Positions 40,266 to 51,020 of a DNA stretch of 64,000 nucleotides are shown in pieces. The stretch is from positions 19,554,111-19,618,110 of the forward strand of contig NC_092576.1 of the NCBI RefSeq assembly GCF_037975245.1, read 5' to 3'. The notes beneath the pieces were generated by a model. The model was not told the origin of the DNA and searched no databases. It saw only the letters and a list, made by a program, of their open reading frames with translations. This stretch comes from Apostichopus japonicus. Its lineage: Eukaryota > Echinodermata > Holothuroidea > Aspidochirotida > Stichopodidae. The position numbers were made by a program, and so were the translations under genes. Positions within the stretch are counted from its first letter, which is position 1. Every line of letters begins with the position of its first letter.

Positions 40266-41788
40266 CTGTAGAAGTAAGAAATAAATAACATGTTAACTAA
40301 TTGTGTGTCATGTTTGCTAGCAACGGTTACTGTCTTAATTTTATTTTATAATAAAACGTTGCCAAAGAACATCAGAGAGGAATGAGAAATGTAACCCGCA
40401 AATTTGATCTTCATGATTGCCATCTTTTGCTAGAATAACATATAAAATGAGACCAGTTACAATACAGATTTCTAGTGCCTGACGTTAAATAAATGAAACT
40501 AAATAATTTACTTTAATTTTTAAATATGGTACTGATTATCTTGTCCGTTTGCTGTTGGACACCATACTTTATAGACAATACAGACATTTTTCCTATGTGA
40601 ATATAATTGTGTTAGTGGTGTATTATGTCATCATCACGCCCTGATCTGTGTAAACAGAAGCAAAGACAATTATTGTGATAAAAAAAAGTATCACATCCTA
40701 ATAGATATAAATGTTGATACTATGGCGGTTAATTGGTTTAGCCTTTGTACAAATATCACTTTTACTTTCATCATTACAGTGAATAAAACTGATACAAACT
40801 ATCTTAGCAGTTTGTCACTCATAACAGTAGTAGCCACCATAAAGAGGAAAACCTAGAAAAGATTAAGACGATGACAAAATGACGTGATTTAATGTACAGT
40901 TAATTGTAGACAAATTTGCCTCTTTTAAAAGCAACACGTCATGTTCCTATGCTGTTTTTCGAGTTGTGGATATACTGCAGGTAATAAAATATAATTAAGT
41001 TACATCATTCTACAAAATGTCATGATATAAATAGTTAAAAATAAATAAATATTGCTAAACTAGCAACATGCATTATTTAAAAGGCACGTCGCTCCTATAT
41101 ACTCCTTCTATTCAATAGGGTTGGCAGTAATATCGGAGGTAATCGATAGTATCAGAGTTAGTCGATGATAGGATCATAACAAAATCTGAAATTAGTAGGC
41201 AAGAAACCCTGAAGGTTTATCGTGGTGAAACATGATGTGATGGTAAAAAAACACTAACAATACTGACAACGTGCTTCTCCCCAAAAACGTTGTAAATTGA
41301 AAATGTTGGCTGTGTAACAATAGAATGTAACATATTATAAATGCATTGATCATCGATTATAGAAAGTTAACACTTAAAATAAATCATATCCGGTGATATG
41401 GTGACTCGGTGATATGTTTATAAGTAGTTGTAAAAGATTCGATTTAGCCTTTGTAAGTGTAATTGATATCTATGTTTTTGACCAGATGTTGTAATGAACT
41501 TTCCCTTTTTAAGTAAACACGCGAGAGTTGACGAGAAAATGAAACAAATGGTGCTAATGATTGCAGTCTATAATGTAATTTCTACAGTTGAGACATCTAC
41601 AGATAAGAATTGTGTTTCATATTTTGCTGAAAGGAAACGAAACTGAATGTAATTAGTATTATACACATAACTCAGTACTTGGCACTAATGTAATCAGGTG
41701 TAACTGTATTGAAATGTTTTTTATTGTTTAGGATACTGAATAACAAGACAGCTGATGGTTAAGTATATTAAGTAATTTTTAAGAAAAA

Positions 41789-41952
41789 GTCGCCCAAGAA
41801 AGAACCTGGGCACGAAAACCAAACTACCGAACGACTGATCAGCTCTCAACCCCGGTCGCCTTGCATCGGGGCTGTGTGATCATCGTCGGGTGTGTATCAC
41901 CATTCCCCTCGAAAGGGAACAGATACTACACATGATCTTAGCCAAAAGGCCG
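41789..41952 (-). ncRNA. U2-headed chimeric small RNA gene or pseudogene
   Basis: On the minus strand the sequence starts with CGGCCTTTTGGCTAAGATC, ATGT, GTAGTATCTGTTC, which is the 5' domain of U2 snRNA including the branch-site-pairing GTAGTA. U2's first dozen bases are shortened, and after GTTC all similarity to U2 ends: there is no stem IIb, no AUUUUUG Sm site and no U2 stem III or IV. Instead there is a hairpin with a UUCG loop (TTCCC, TTTCGA, GGGGAA), a small GGTG/CACC hairpin, a long imperfect stem whose arms share TGATCA and which encloses CCCCG-CGGGG, and a terminal hairpin GCCCAGG, TTCTTT, CTTGGGC followed by five T residues. It lies in the minus-strand receptor gene, between the exon at 42,129-42,225 and the one at 40,167-40,265, in the same orientation. 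It could be a processed chimera, a U2-derived repeat, or a distinct structured RNA. Confidence 0.6.
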
Positions 41953-42128
41953 ATTGTTTAATTGTTTTTGCCTGATTGTTAAGATTGCATTAATAAAATT
42001 ATATTATAACAAGGAAAGAAAAAGAGTCAGAAATTTGTCTTGGTATTTTTTTGGTTATATGAATTTAATTCCTCTCAATAGTTTTGTAAAATGTAAACGA
42101 ACGAAATGGATAAGTAGTTTAAGCTTAC

Positions 42129-42225
42129 CAAAAGTATGAAGATGGATCCCAATGTTTTCTTGAATTAAAATACCCTCTACGATTCGAACACATGTTATGG
42201 TTCCATTAACGGATGCTGGGTGCAA
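42129..42225 (-). CDS. RTK exon: partial Ig-like domain (tentative)
   Basis: The acceptor TATTTTCAG and the donor GTAAGC enclose 97 bp. The open frame reads LHPASVNGTITCVRIVEG, resembling the second half of the preceding Ig exon (FHPPTTNGTLSCVRC). Its start phase (0) does not match the phase-1 end of that exon, so either an exon between them is missing or the region has decayed. Confidence 0.45.
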
Positions 42226-42362
42226 CTGAAAATAATATTAAAGCGGTCGATAATTCTTAGTATTTTAATTTTTGCCCTCCCCCCTCCCAAAAAAAGAGAA
42301 TATTTTAACAACATGTCTTGGTTACCATTAAGATTTCTGCATCGTTAACAACAAAGGCTTAC

Positions 42363-42692
42363 TGTTGTCATAGAAGCAATTCCTTGTGTGCTCTCGATTA
42401 GTGGAAACAGCTGAACATCGAACACATGATAAAGTTCCATTTGTTGTTGGAGGATGGAAACGAGGCGTAGAGTTGATGTTAGAGATTTTATTATTGGCTA
42501 CTTCCTCGAAAACATCTTCGACGTAGCTTGATTAAATTCTTTCATTATTGACCAACCACTGTAGATCAGTGGCAGGTTTAACACCAATAACATGGCAGGA
42601 CACGTTCAACGTCTCGTTCGTCTCGATACGGAAATAATCTCCACCAGATAAATAATAATTTCCAACTTGAATGTACAACAGTCTTGGTGGGA
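42363..42692 (-). pseudogene. RTK exon: Ig-like domain with one stop
   Basis: The acceptor CCTATTTAG and the donor GTAAGC bound 330 bp in phase 1 at both ends, continuing from the upstream exon as VPPRLLYIQVGNYYLSGGDY. The Ig features are ETLNVSCHVIG, DLQWLVNNERI and NGTLSCVRC, with the core Trp between the two cysteines. A TAA stop directly after NERI interrupts an otherwise open frame. Several N-x-S/T sites fit an extracellular domain. Confidence 0.7.
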
Positions 42693-42762
42693 CTAAATAG
42701 GTTATAAAGATACAATGTTTGTTATCTGAAGGCGAACCTTATAGGAGGACTTTTCATGCATT

Positions 42763-42767
<5 letters not shown>

Positions 42768-42828
<61 letters not shown>

Positions 42829-42868
42829 TATAAATATATTTAATATGTTTGATATATATATATATATA

Positions 42869-42898
<30 letters not shown>
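42768..42898. repeat. (TA)n microsatellite, two blocks
   Basis: TA repeats at 42,768-42,823 and 42,853-42,898 are separated by about 30 bases of AT-rich sequence. They lie in the intron between the two Ig exons of the minus-strand gene. Confidence 0.95.
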
Positions 42899-42902
<4 letters not shown>

Positions 42903-43359
42903 AGCACGGTGTTTCTATTGTCCCGCGAGATTCTTGCATGGATTAACTCGGTTCGTGTGATTACGTATTAAACGAGTTGGCCATAATTACCCTTAAATTA
43001 TGAAATCTAGTTACGAAAGAATAGTATTCTCATGTTAAAATCACACTGATAAGTGGGACCAATATCTTTTATTTTGCACCGGTTTAGAAAAATTATTAGT
43101 AGAATAACCTAGATTTAACCTTAACTTAGTCTACGTACGTTGACGGTGTATAAAATATCACAAATTCTAACATTAATTCTAACATACAAATAACATGATA
43201 GTTTAAATTGATATTTTAATAGTACATTGATTGTTATTGTTGAATTAAATTGTAATACTTATTAGTAATTGATAGAGTGATTGATGATTGATGAAAGAGC
43301 TAACCAAGTGAACTGCTGTAGATAATTTTCTAATTTGAATGATTCTAACATAAACTCAC

Positions 43360-43684
43360 CATTTACTTCTACCTGATACTCCACAACTAGGTGGCTTTTA
43401 TTTTCCAAACATGAATAGTTCCCTTCGTTCGACAAAGAGACGTTTCTGATATGTAATGAATAATTCGTTGGAATTAATTCACTATTTTTTGGATGGATTG
43501 GAAATGATTTTACGTATAGAGTGTCGTTGTTGTGATGCCATCTTCGTGAGCTATTCGCCAACTCCTCTCCGGTAGAACAGTTCAAAATCAGATCTTTGTG
43601 AAGATTAGTAGTTATTGTATGTCCAAGATTTATATCCGCAATGACGTGGTGAACGATATCCCAAGTGACGAAAAATGTCCACCA
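43360..43684 (-). CDS. RTK exon: first Ig-like domain
   Basis: The acceptor CTTTTCATTTCAG lies just above 43,684 and the donor GTGAGT follows 43,360. The open frame reads DLILNCSTGEELANSSRRWH, then LHIRNVSLSNEGNYSCLEN and ends VEYQVEVN, leaving phase 1. These are the two Ig cysteines, the core Trp and the SxxDxGxYxC-like motif, here SNEGNYSC, plus many N-glycosylation sites. An in-frame ATG at 43,705 lies 21 bases upstream with hydrophobic codons after it, so this could be the first coding exon. The good acceptor argues for an internal exon instead. Confidence 0.7.
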
Positions 43685-43705
43685 CTGAAATGAAAAGACA
43701 ATCAT

Positions 43706-44925
43706 TTTTTGTTCTATGATAGATGGCGTCTCTGTGTCACGACATTCAACATTTCATGTTTATTATCAGAGATTTGGGTACTGTCCTTTTCCTGTGAAGC
43801 ACGAAGATATTCTACCGGTAAGTAATTGGCTGATAAGAGTATTGAAAAATTCGATTATGACATCCACGAAAGTGTCAGTATTCTGGTTGTTTGTTACAAT
43901 GTTTTTAAACAAATAGCTATGATTTCCTTCGTTATCGAAATGTTACTTTTATCTTCTACTCGTAGCGTTCAGTCTTTCAACCCGTCAGAATGTTACCTAC
44001 ACAGAGGAAAATCCTTTTTGTTTATGTGTGGGATATATGCACTGACTGTTCTTCTGGGCAATATATAACAGTAACTGAGAAATCTGAGAACAAAAACAAC
44101 TGATGTTCTAGATGGAAAGTGCAAGTGTGAATTATAAATCAATCATACTGGCAAACAGAGAGGAGAAAATGAAAATAATATTGCACACTTTGCAATTGTG
44201 CTGACCATATGATAAGCACAATTAGCCGCGTGTTATTTTTAAGTACGTTTACTTGTCACGATGAAAATACACTGAACACTTTATATCGGGGCATTGTGTT
44301 TTTGTCTGAATGATTCATTGGCTTGACTCTAATATTTGTTTTAAGTAATGAAGTAAAACATTAAATGCTGTATTTTGGTACTTGGGAGCTATGTACAATA
44401 GTCAAATTCTTGAAAATACTCAGCTGTTAATCTTCACTAATTGCACACCAAATAGGAAAATATGTAAAAACAATATGGGAGATTTGAGAAAACGCACATT
44501 AAAGAGTTTAGAAATTTGAATTCCTGGTTTCGTATCTAAAGAAACTACATATTTACTGAAAAAAATTATAAAAGAAAACACAATGAAGTTTACATTAGAA
44601 TCATTCCAAAGAGATTTCTGATGAAAGAGCTTCACATCAGGTTTGAACCACACTGCAAAGATATTTCGTCATGGTGATGGCATTCTCTAGTTAAATATCT
44701 TAATTTGTCACACATTTGAATTAGCATTCAGGGCGGGTGTATTACATTTTGGACGGTAGTTGCATCGAAGGACATATATCTAGTGCAGTGCGCATATAGA
44801 TCCTAGTCTAATACCGAAATGCGTCATGTTCCCCGATGACTCGGTCGAGTTTAAAGACCAGCCACAGTTGGTTTCATAGCACATTTGTACAATTGTTTAA
44901 GGCGTCCAGATATACGTCATGATAT

Positions 44926-44928
<3 letters not shown>
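43706..44928. other. Non-coding stretch upstream of the minus-strand receptor
   Basis: No exon, RNA gene or mobile element was recognised. A signal-peptide exon for the minus-strand receptor would be expected here or further up but was not identified. Confidence 0.4.

Positions 44929-45004
<76 letters not shown>
44929..45004. repeat. (TA)n array forming a SINE tail
   Basis: About 76 bp of TA repeats directly abut the 3' end of the minus-strand SINE copy at 45,005-45,128. The second SINE copy ends in a short ATATATAT stretch at the equivalent place, so the TA tract is best read as the tail of the element. Confidence 0.85.
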
Positions 45005-45008
<4 letters not shown>

Positions 45009-45128
45009 CGTAATGAGTTGGAAAATCAAGAGCAGTGAAAAAACTTCCAGTCTCCACCGGGATTCGAACCCTGGCCTCCCGCTTTGTACGCTGACACCCT
45101 AACCAACTAGGCTAAGGACGCTGACTGT
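45005..45128 (-). mobile_element. tRNA-derived SINE, copy 1
   Basis: On the minus strand the head has box A TAGCCTAGTTGG (45,103-45,114) and box B GGTTCGAATCC (45,060-45,070), the internal RNA polymerase III promoter of tRNA genes, at normal spacing. The tRNA part does not fold as a functional tRNA. It is followed by a short body ending in CCAACTCATTACGATTTA and then the (TA)n tail. The second copy at 45,362-45,472 shares head, body and tail. Confidence 0.75.
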
Positions 45129-45361
45129 ATGTCCAGAGGTTCGAAATCGTTAAGCAAGGTCGTTATTCCACTGTAGACGTTTGTCACCTGTATGGAACAA
45201 TACTAGTTCTGTTTTTGGTGACATATTTTGCTTTACTCTAGAGATCAAACATGATGCTAACCAACTCGAAAATCTTTTGTGATTTCTAAAGCCGAAAGAG
45301 ATACTTTGAACAGACTTTATTTTAATGAAATTGAGGTTAACGACGAAGGCAAATGAATATA

Positions 45362-45472
45362 TATAAATGAAAATCGTAATAAGTTGGAAAATCAAGAACA
45401 GTGAAAAAAACTTCCAGCCTCCACCGGGATTCGAAACCGGGCCTCCCGCTTTGTACGCGGACACCCTTACCT
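45362..45472 (-). mobile_element. tRNA-derived SINE, copy 2, 5' truncated
   Basis: This shares about 100 bp with copy 1, including CACTGTTCTTGATTTTCC and the box B region (one extra change, GGTTTCGAATCCC). The anticodon-like stem TCCGC, GTACAAA, GCGGG is perfect here. Box A is mostly missing, so the copy is truncated at its 5' end. The 3' side runs into ATATATAT at about 45,358. Confidence 0.7.
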
Positions 45473-45554
45473 TATGTATATATATACATTAGCGAGAAAA
45501 CATGGAAACGTCAAAAATTGAGTTATCCCCGTGTAAGGGGTAGGCTGTTATTGT

Positions 45555-45772
45555 GTTAATGTTCCTCTTTCTCTTCCCGGTCTCTTGGGTTTTTTTCCTT
45601 CTGCGCCCTCCTTTTCTCACTTTTTTCTCTTTCTTCTTTTTCTTTTCCCTTCCTTCCTTCCTTCTCCTTCCTTCTCTTTCCCCCCCCCCTTTTCTTCTCT
45701 CTTTTTCGCTCCTCTTTTACTTATCCGGGGGACGCGCGCCCCCAACACCTCCCTGGATACGCGCCTGGATTA
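45555..45772. other. Polypyrimidine tract and transposon-like end
   Basis: A nearly pure C/T tract (about 45,585-45,720) is followed by GGGGGACGCGCGCCCCC and TCCCTGGATACGCGCCTGG. The latter, read as CCAGGCGCGTATCCAGGG on the other strand, resembles the start of hAT-type MITEs, but the partner end was not found. Frames through the tract are artefacts. Confidence 0.4.
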
Positions 45773-45844
45773 TGTGAAAGATTAACTCTGGAAGATGCTT
45801 TGTAGCTCCTTTTTATGCACAATTGGACTATCCAGCCGTCGTGG

Positions 45845-45926
45845 ATGGAGAATGAAGACATCACTGATTCTGATGAAGGTTCTGATCATGAAGAAATCAG
45901 CGATGTCGCATTGGCAGAAATTCCTG
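45845..45926 (+). CDS. Possible acidic first exon (tentative)
   Basis: An ATG at 45,845 opens MENEDITDSDEGSDHEEISD, then VALAEIP, and the exon would end at the donor GTAGGA (45,927). A possible next exon starts after GGTTACAG at 46,360 with NIAVEQQEDHSIPPPPPVED and runs up to the inverted-repeat element at 46,472. The two do not join in phase as read. Acidic and proline-rich N-termini like this occur in transposase-derived proteins. No function is assigned. Confidence 0.3.
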
Positions 45927-46471
45927 GTAGGACACAATACAGAAATACTACACAGTAGTATAGTACAATAGGGTTTGGCTATATGACTCATCGTTACGAA
46001 TGACTGAACCATTGTATTACAGGTAGGTAAAGTAGTTAAGTGGGTAAATGATAAGATAAATAAACTTGAAAACGTTAGGATCATCAAGTTCATTGGGTTG
46101 GTGCCCTGTTGCAACTAAAGGAAATAGAGCAATTGGTGTTTCTGTCCACCTAATGCATAAAAATACAAACTAGTGCTGCAGTCTACAGGCTCTTCACCCC
46201 CATAGGCATTGTGTACTCTTCCTAAATTAGATACAAGGCATACATTCATGAGAAAAATGGGAATTGTATAAAAAGGGATGCCCATACCTCAACAAACTCA
46301 TCCCCTCTTGTATAATAAACATGTGTTGTGTTATAGCTTTTTTTTTTTCATGGTTACAGAATATCGCTGTAGAACAACAGGAAGACCATTCCATTCCTCC
46401 ACCTCCCCCTGTAGAAGATGTTGGCACTACTGGTGAAGCGCAACCAGCCCCCCCCCCCCAGAAACTGTCAC

Positions 46472-47743
46472 GGAAGCTGGTCACTTCGCCCAACAACCAT
46501 TTCGCCCAACAGCCATTTCGCCCAACTTTACCATTTCGCTCAAACTCACCATTTCGCCCAACCAGCCTGGTCATTTCGCCCAACCAGGCTGGTCATTTCG
46601 TCCAACTTTGATTAAATATTATACTTCAAAATGAAACGTTCGGGAATTGTAAACGTTACGGGATACGAACCGAATATTAAGGATACTTGATGATGGATCA
46701 GTGTTTTAGGTGTTAGGTTTGATAGGTTTGATAAGAAACTTTCGGGAACGGTTAACGTTACGGGATATCAATTTCAATTTCAATTTCTTGATTCCAGTAT
46801 AAATTATTAAATTTATAAATAGGACACATAAAAATGATACATAAAAGACGTAAACATATACAAAAATGAAAGCATGAACAAAAACAAAAATACTTGCTGG
46901 TTCTATTGCACAGAGAGATCAACTCTGAGTGAAGTGGGTGATCTTTAGAACTATGTATATTCTTAGCTAGTCTTATGAATTCATTTTTAGCAGCAGTGTT
47001 TACTTTACCAACAAGGCTTTCATAGTCGAGATTAAATATTTTTGAGCAGTATTTCAAGAGACTTCTAATTCTTTTCTTGTCCTGCGCCGAATATTAAGGA
47101 AACTTGAAGTCTTTTAGTTTGTATAACTTTAGTAAGGAAACGTTCGGGAATTTTTAACGTTACGGAATACGAACCGAATATTAAGGAGACTTGAGGATGG
47201 ATCAGTGTTTTAGGGGATAGGTTTGATAGGTTTTTATGGAGACCGATTCCCCTTTGTTTGTATAACATTAGATTAACACTATGTAGAACTACATAAACAC
47301 CTTACTGATGTGAACAATATACCCTTGATTATATGCGTAACCGCCTTAAGTAGTGTAATACTACTACCCAAAATAAATCAAATTGAACTAGTGAAATAGG
47401 AACGGTGATATTATTCCACACCGAGCTTCCATTGTATGCGTAACTGCCTAAAGTATTGTCATCCTCCCATTATACCCGAAATAACTGCTCAGACTCTGAT
47501 CCATGTCGAGCGGAGCTTTCTTTATTTATCTACTACGAAGTAAAATAACCCAAAATAAATCAAATTGAACTAGTGAAATAAAAAACGTAATACTATTCTG
47601 ACTGAATATTAATTAGAAAAAAAGTTGGGCGAAATGACCATGCTGTTGGGAGAAATGACGATGCTGGTTGGGCGAAATGACCAGGCTGGTTGGGCGAAAT
47701 GACAGTTGGGCGAACTGATTGTTGGGCGAAGTGACCAGAAAGC
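46472..47743. mobile_element. 1.27-kb foldback-like DNA element
   Basis: The left arm has repeats of CATTTCGCCCAAC and starts GGAAGCTGGTCACTTCGC. The right arm is the inverse, with GTTGGGCGAAATGAC repeats, and ends GCGAAGTGACCAGAAAGC. The arms share TGGTCACTTCGCCCAACAA exactly and continue as subterminal tandem repeats. An exact 8-bp direct repeat ACTGTCAC flanks the element (46,464-46,471 and 47,744-47,751), as expected for a target duplication. No transposase is present. Inside, a module with AACGTTACGG and CGAACCGAATATTAAGGA occurs two to three times as direct repeats (46,635-46,700, 47,090-47,230). Confidence 0.8.
46768..47089 (-). mobile_element. LINE 3'-end fragment inside the foldback element
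   Basis: The minus strand reads an open frame with LLKYCSKIFNLDYESLV, NEFIRLAKNI and DHPLHSELISLCN, the C-terminal tail typical of CR1/Rex-type LINE reverse transcriptases (the HPLxxxL motif). The fragment ends in a short (AATTGA)n tail at about 46,768-46,785, as such LINEs do. It interrupts one internal repeat of the foldback element, so it arrived later. Confidence 0.65.
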
Positions 47744-47819
47744 ACTGTCACAACCTTGATGGAAGGACTAGTGATTATACTGTGCAGTGTAGGGGGTATA
47801 ATGCAGAGTACTAGCCGGG

Positions 47820-48687
47820 TGGGGGGGGGTTACATTTTGTTGAACATTGTCCTACGTTAATGTCGTAACCTTTAATTGAGACTATTGAATATACATATCT
47901 TTAAAATAATCATATTTAGCGCTAAAGTTCTCTAAATCAGATATTCAATGAAGATGTTGTAAAACACTCACCTCTGATCTTATAATTCGGATCAGTCCGT
48001 CTAGTAAAGTTAAACGAATAGTTGCCGGTCCTCCAGCACACACACAAAAATACACACCGTACACCGTCGCTCAGTCCAAGCTTAGATCGGTGGCGTTAGA
48101 ATCTTTACGCCAAGCCGTGGTTGGACCTTCCCGAAAGTGGCGCGAAGTAATAATATTAGTAGTAGTAGTACTGTAGGGCGCCTAGGCCTATTATCTAATA
48201 AACATCAAGCGTGCTAGGCTACGCTGATAAACAATAATCACCTGCGACGCGGACCGGAGGTGATCGTTAGGCCACTATTAAAGTCCTGTGAAAAGAGCTC
48301 GCGGAGCAGTAATTAACACGAGCCGGTGTAGCAGTACTAATTGTCGCAAATATCACATATTCAGTAAATAAAGTCCTAGTCCCACTGGGACAATTAATAC
48401 TGAATTTACCAGTACATTTGGTCTCCCGGACCTTTTTGTACAAGGCCAGATGGTACAGACTGTCTCCCGGACAGTATATGCTATGGTTAAACGAAGGGGG
48501 ACATTACTTGACGGTTGTATATTTTGTTGTAAATTGTGTCCCCCTGAACACAATGTCCGCCCTAGTAGGTACGTTAGAGAAGCAAACATTTAATTAGTAA
48601 TGAACTCTAGCAGTATCGGCTTTTGTCACATTTCGGCTTACGTATATTTAGCAGTAAGTCGATCGATTGTGTCGTGCGACAACTTAA
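47820..48687. other. CpG-richer stretch, possible promoter area
   Basis: Compared with its surroundings, 48,050-48,330 is richer in CpG and GC (for example GACGCGGACCGGAGG, GAGCTCGCGGAGC). It lies directly upstream of the first recognised integrase-like exon, so it could hold a promoter; no core element was identified. A direct repeat GTCTCCCGGAC occurs at about 48,421 and 48,464. Confidence 0.3.
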
Positions 48688-48796
48688 AATGGAAAGTTAC
48701 TAGAAAACGTGAGACAAATTGCCGATATTCTAAGAGATGAGAGCTATCCAAGTGGTTTCACAAAAATAAAATTGAGAAGGATCGTACGGAGAAAAG
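48688..48796 (+). CDS. Integrase-like gene, N-terminal exon
   Basis: An open frame of 36 codons reads LLENVRQIADILRDESYPSG, then FTKIKLRRIVRRK, and ends at the donor GTAAGT (48,797). The SYPxGF, then K-x-x-x-RR layout is seen before the zinc-binding part in integrase-derived proteins. No in-frame ATG is present after the TAA at 48,685, so the true start must be on another exon or is lost. Confidence 0.4.
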
Positions 48797-49545
48797 GTAA
48801 GTTTTTCAGACTGGCTGAAATTGGAACTCTTGCATACCGAAATTGAGGGAAAGTGTTGCTATTTAGGGCTTCTCTGCTCGCCCAAATCGAGGCAGCTCAT
48901 AGTACTACTGGCGTCTAAGGTAATGTCTGTAACTTACAGAAGAGGATACTCACTATGCCTATGGTTGTTAAATGGCAAACGGCCATTCCACAGTTAAAAT
49001 ATAACCAGGCCTCTGTAGGCCCGATTGGTGCACAAATCATGATATTCTTATACCACGTTTGGTTAGTTGTAAAAACTCATTCGCAAAAGTCAAGCAATTG
49101 CTTATGCAACATTACAATCAGTTCTATGCTTGAGCAAAGTTGTTAGTGTATGAACGAATTTATTAGGGCCTAGTTCTTTTCGTTTTTTTTTCCCCAATCC
49201 GTATTTTCATAACAAATTTTTGTGAAAATATCATAAATTTCCACCTTTTATCGCTCTGCCTATCATAGAAGTTAACTATCATAACCAAATCATCCTAAAG
49301 CTTACAGATATAGTCTGGTCTGCATGCATGCGACAATATAACATGCAACTAATGGACTATAGCCTAGCCTATTTTTAGAGGAATGTGGCACTAATAATGT
49401 ACGTAATTTTGTAAGTTTGAAAAGTGGACGTACCACTTTTCTGGTTTAGTGGTTTAAGCGATTGTAAATATATAGTACAGTACATATGCGTACGGGACCA
49501 TTTCAGTTTGGGGGGCAGAAATTTTTGTGCCCGAAATTTCCCGTG

Positions 49546-49690
49546 ACATTATCTAAGCGGAGCGCCACCATCAGTTGGCGCGTAGCGTACAAGAAAATTT
49601 TGGCAAAAAATGCCTCTCATATTGCCGGAAACGGCACTTCTGAGGCCTTGCAAGTTGCATCTAAAACTTCTTTATTTTATAATCTCACGT
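49546..49690 (+). repeat. Dispersed repeat with two hairpins, third copy
   Basis: It reads TTATCTAAGCGG, the hairpin GCGCCACCATCAGTTGGCGC, GTAGCGTACAAG, then GCCGGAAACGGC and ACTTCTGAGG, in the same order as at 12,367-12,475. A G-run precedes it at 49,510. A run of 27 A at 49,842-49,868 and a C-run at about 49,999 lie downstream. Confidence 0.6.
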
Positions 49691-50134
49691 TTGAGAAACT
49701 GACACTTCCACAAAATTTGGTAAATTAGAAGAAGAAAAAATGGTAACATCACTTTGAAGGGGAAAAATAGGACAGAATATTTTTTAAGCTCATATTTAGT
49801 TACCGTATGTATTATTTTAACACAATACTCAGCTACCTCCAGAAAAAAAAAAAAAAAAAAAAAAAAAACATACATTGTTCAACGACACGTAGGCGAGATA
49901 ATGTCGCTGTGTCGGGTGAGACTGCAATTTGTCTCACAAAAAAAGAATAAAATCTAACAAAGAATATTATAAACCTGTACTTCTAGGCTTGTAGGCATCC
50001 CCCCCCCCCCCTTACCATGCATGAAAAAGAAAATGTTTCTTATATACACTCTTGTCGGAGATGTCCAGGTATACAGTTGTATAGTTAGAAAAAAATGATC
50101 GTGCTAAAAGCGGGGTAGCCCAGATGAGCTGCGC

Positions 50135-50660
<526 letters not shown>

Positions 50661-50869
50661 AGTATGGTTTAAGTTACATTTTCATGTATGCAAGGTAAAA
50701 ATAATTGGCCTAAATCCACCAACACCCTGTTCCTATGAGATAGTCCACTATTTTTTTTTTCTTTCTAGATCTGTGTACAGAATGAAGCAATGGAATAGAA
50801 CAACAGTCAGGGCGAAGCCTGCAACTTGTAAATGTTTTTGAAATTAACTGCTGTCTTCTTTCTTAACAG

Positions 50870-51020
50870 GTTGGTGTTGATCTTATTGGTCCGCTGCCAG
50901 TGACAGCTGCCAGCGACTGGACATAACACTCTCTGACTTCTATTCAAAGTGGCCTGAGACAAAGGCAGTGCCTCACAAGACTGCAGCATCAACTTCCGAT
51001 CTCATTTCTGATGTAATGAG
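50870..51020 (+). pseudogene. Integrase core exon 1 with frameshift
   Basis: The acceptor TTTCTTAACAG and the donor GTAAAC bound this exon. It reads VGVDLIGPLPVTAASDW, then, after a loss of about two bases near 50,925, continues in another frame as ITLSDFYSKWPETKAVPHKT and SDLISDVM. The first aspartate of the DDE triad lies in VDLIGP. The frameshift replaces the expected short loop before ITLSD, so no full protein can be made. Confidence 0.65.

Larger units (their letters stand above)
36894..43705 (-). pseudogene. Decayed Ig-domain receptor tyrosine kinase gene
   Basis: Minus-strand exons read, in order, Ig-like (43,684-43,360), Ig-like (42,692-42,363), partial Ig (42,225-42,129), juxtamembrane (40,265-40,167 and 39,033-38,984), kinase N-lobe (38,304-38,155), helix C to beta-4 (37,895-37,782) and helix D-E (37,024-36,894). 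The last five join in matching phases (2, 1, 1, 1), which strongly supports one gene model. The membrane-spanning exon was not found. Receptors of this plan sit in the plasma membrane and signal by tyrosine phosphorylation, but this copy has in-frame stops in at least three exons and lacks a recognisable catalytic loop. It is convergent with the Tie-like gene and separated from it by the satellite. It may be a Tie or VEGFR/FGFR relative; which one is not decided. Confidence 0.65.

Noticed and set aside
40780-40870. Membrane-spanning exon of the minus-strand receptor (hydrophobic codons after TTTTCTAG)
   Set aside because: One frame gives VFLFMVATTVM, but there is no clear donor and the phase cannot be matched to the next exon.
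41789-41952. Genuine U2 snRNA gene
   Set aside because: Only the 5' 35 bases match; the Sm site and stems IIb to IV are absent.
45050-45130. A functional tRNA gene on the minus strand
   Set aside because: Boxes A and B are present, but acceptor and anticodon stems do not pair properly and a second copy shares a non-tRNA body and tail, so it is a SINE.
45553-45785. Plus-strand frames rich in Phe, Leu, Ser and Pro
   Set aside because: They are produced by a polypyrimidine tract.
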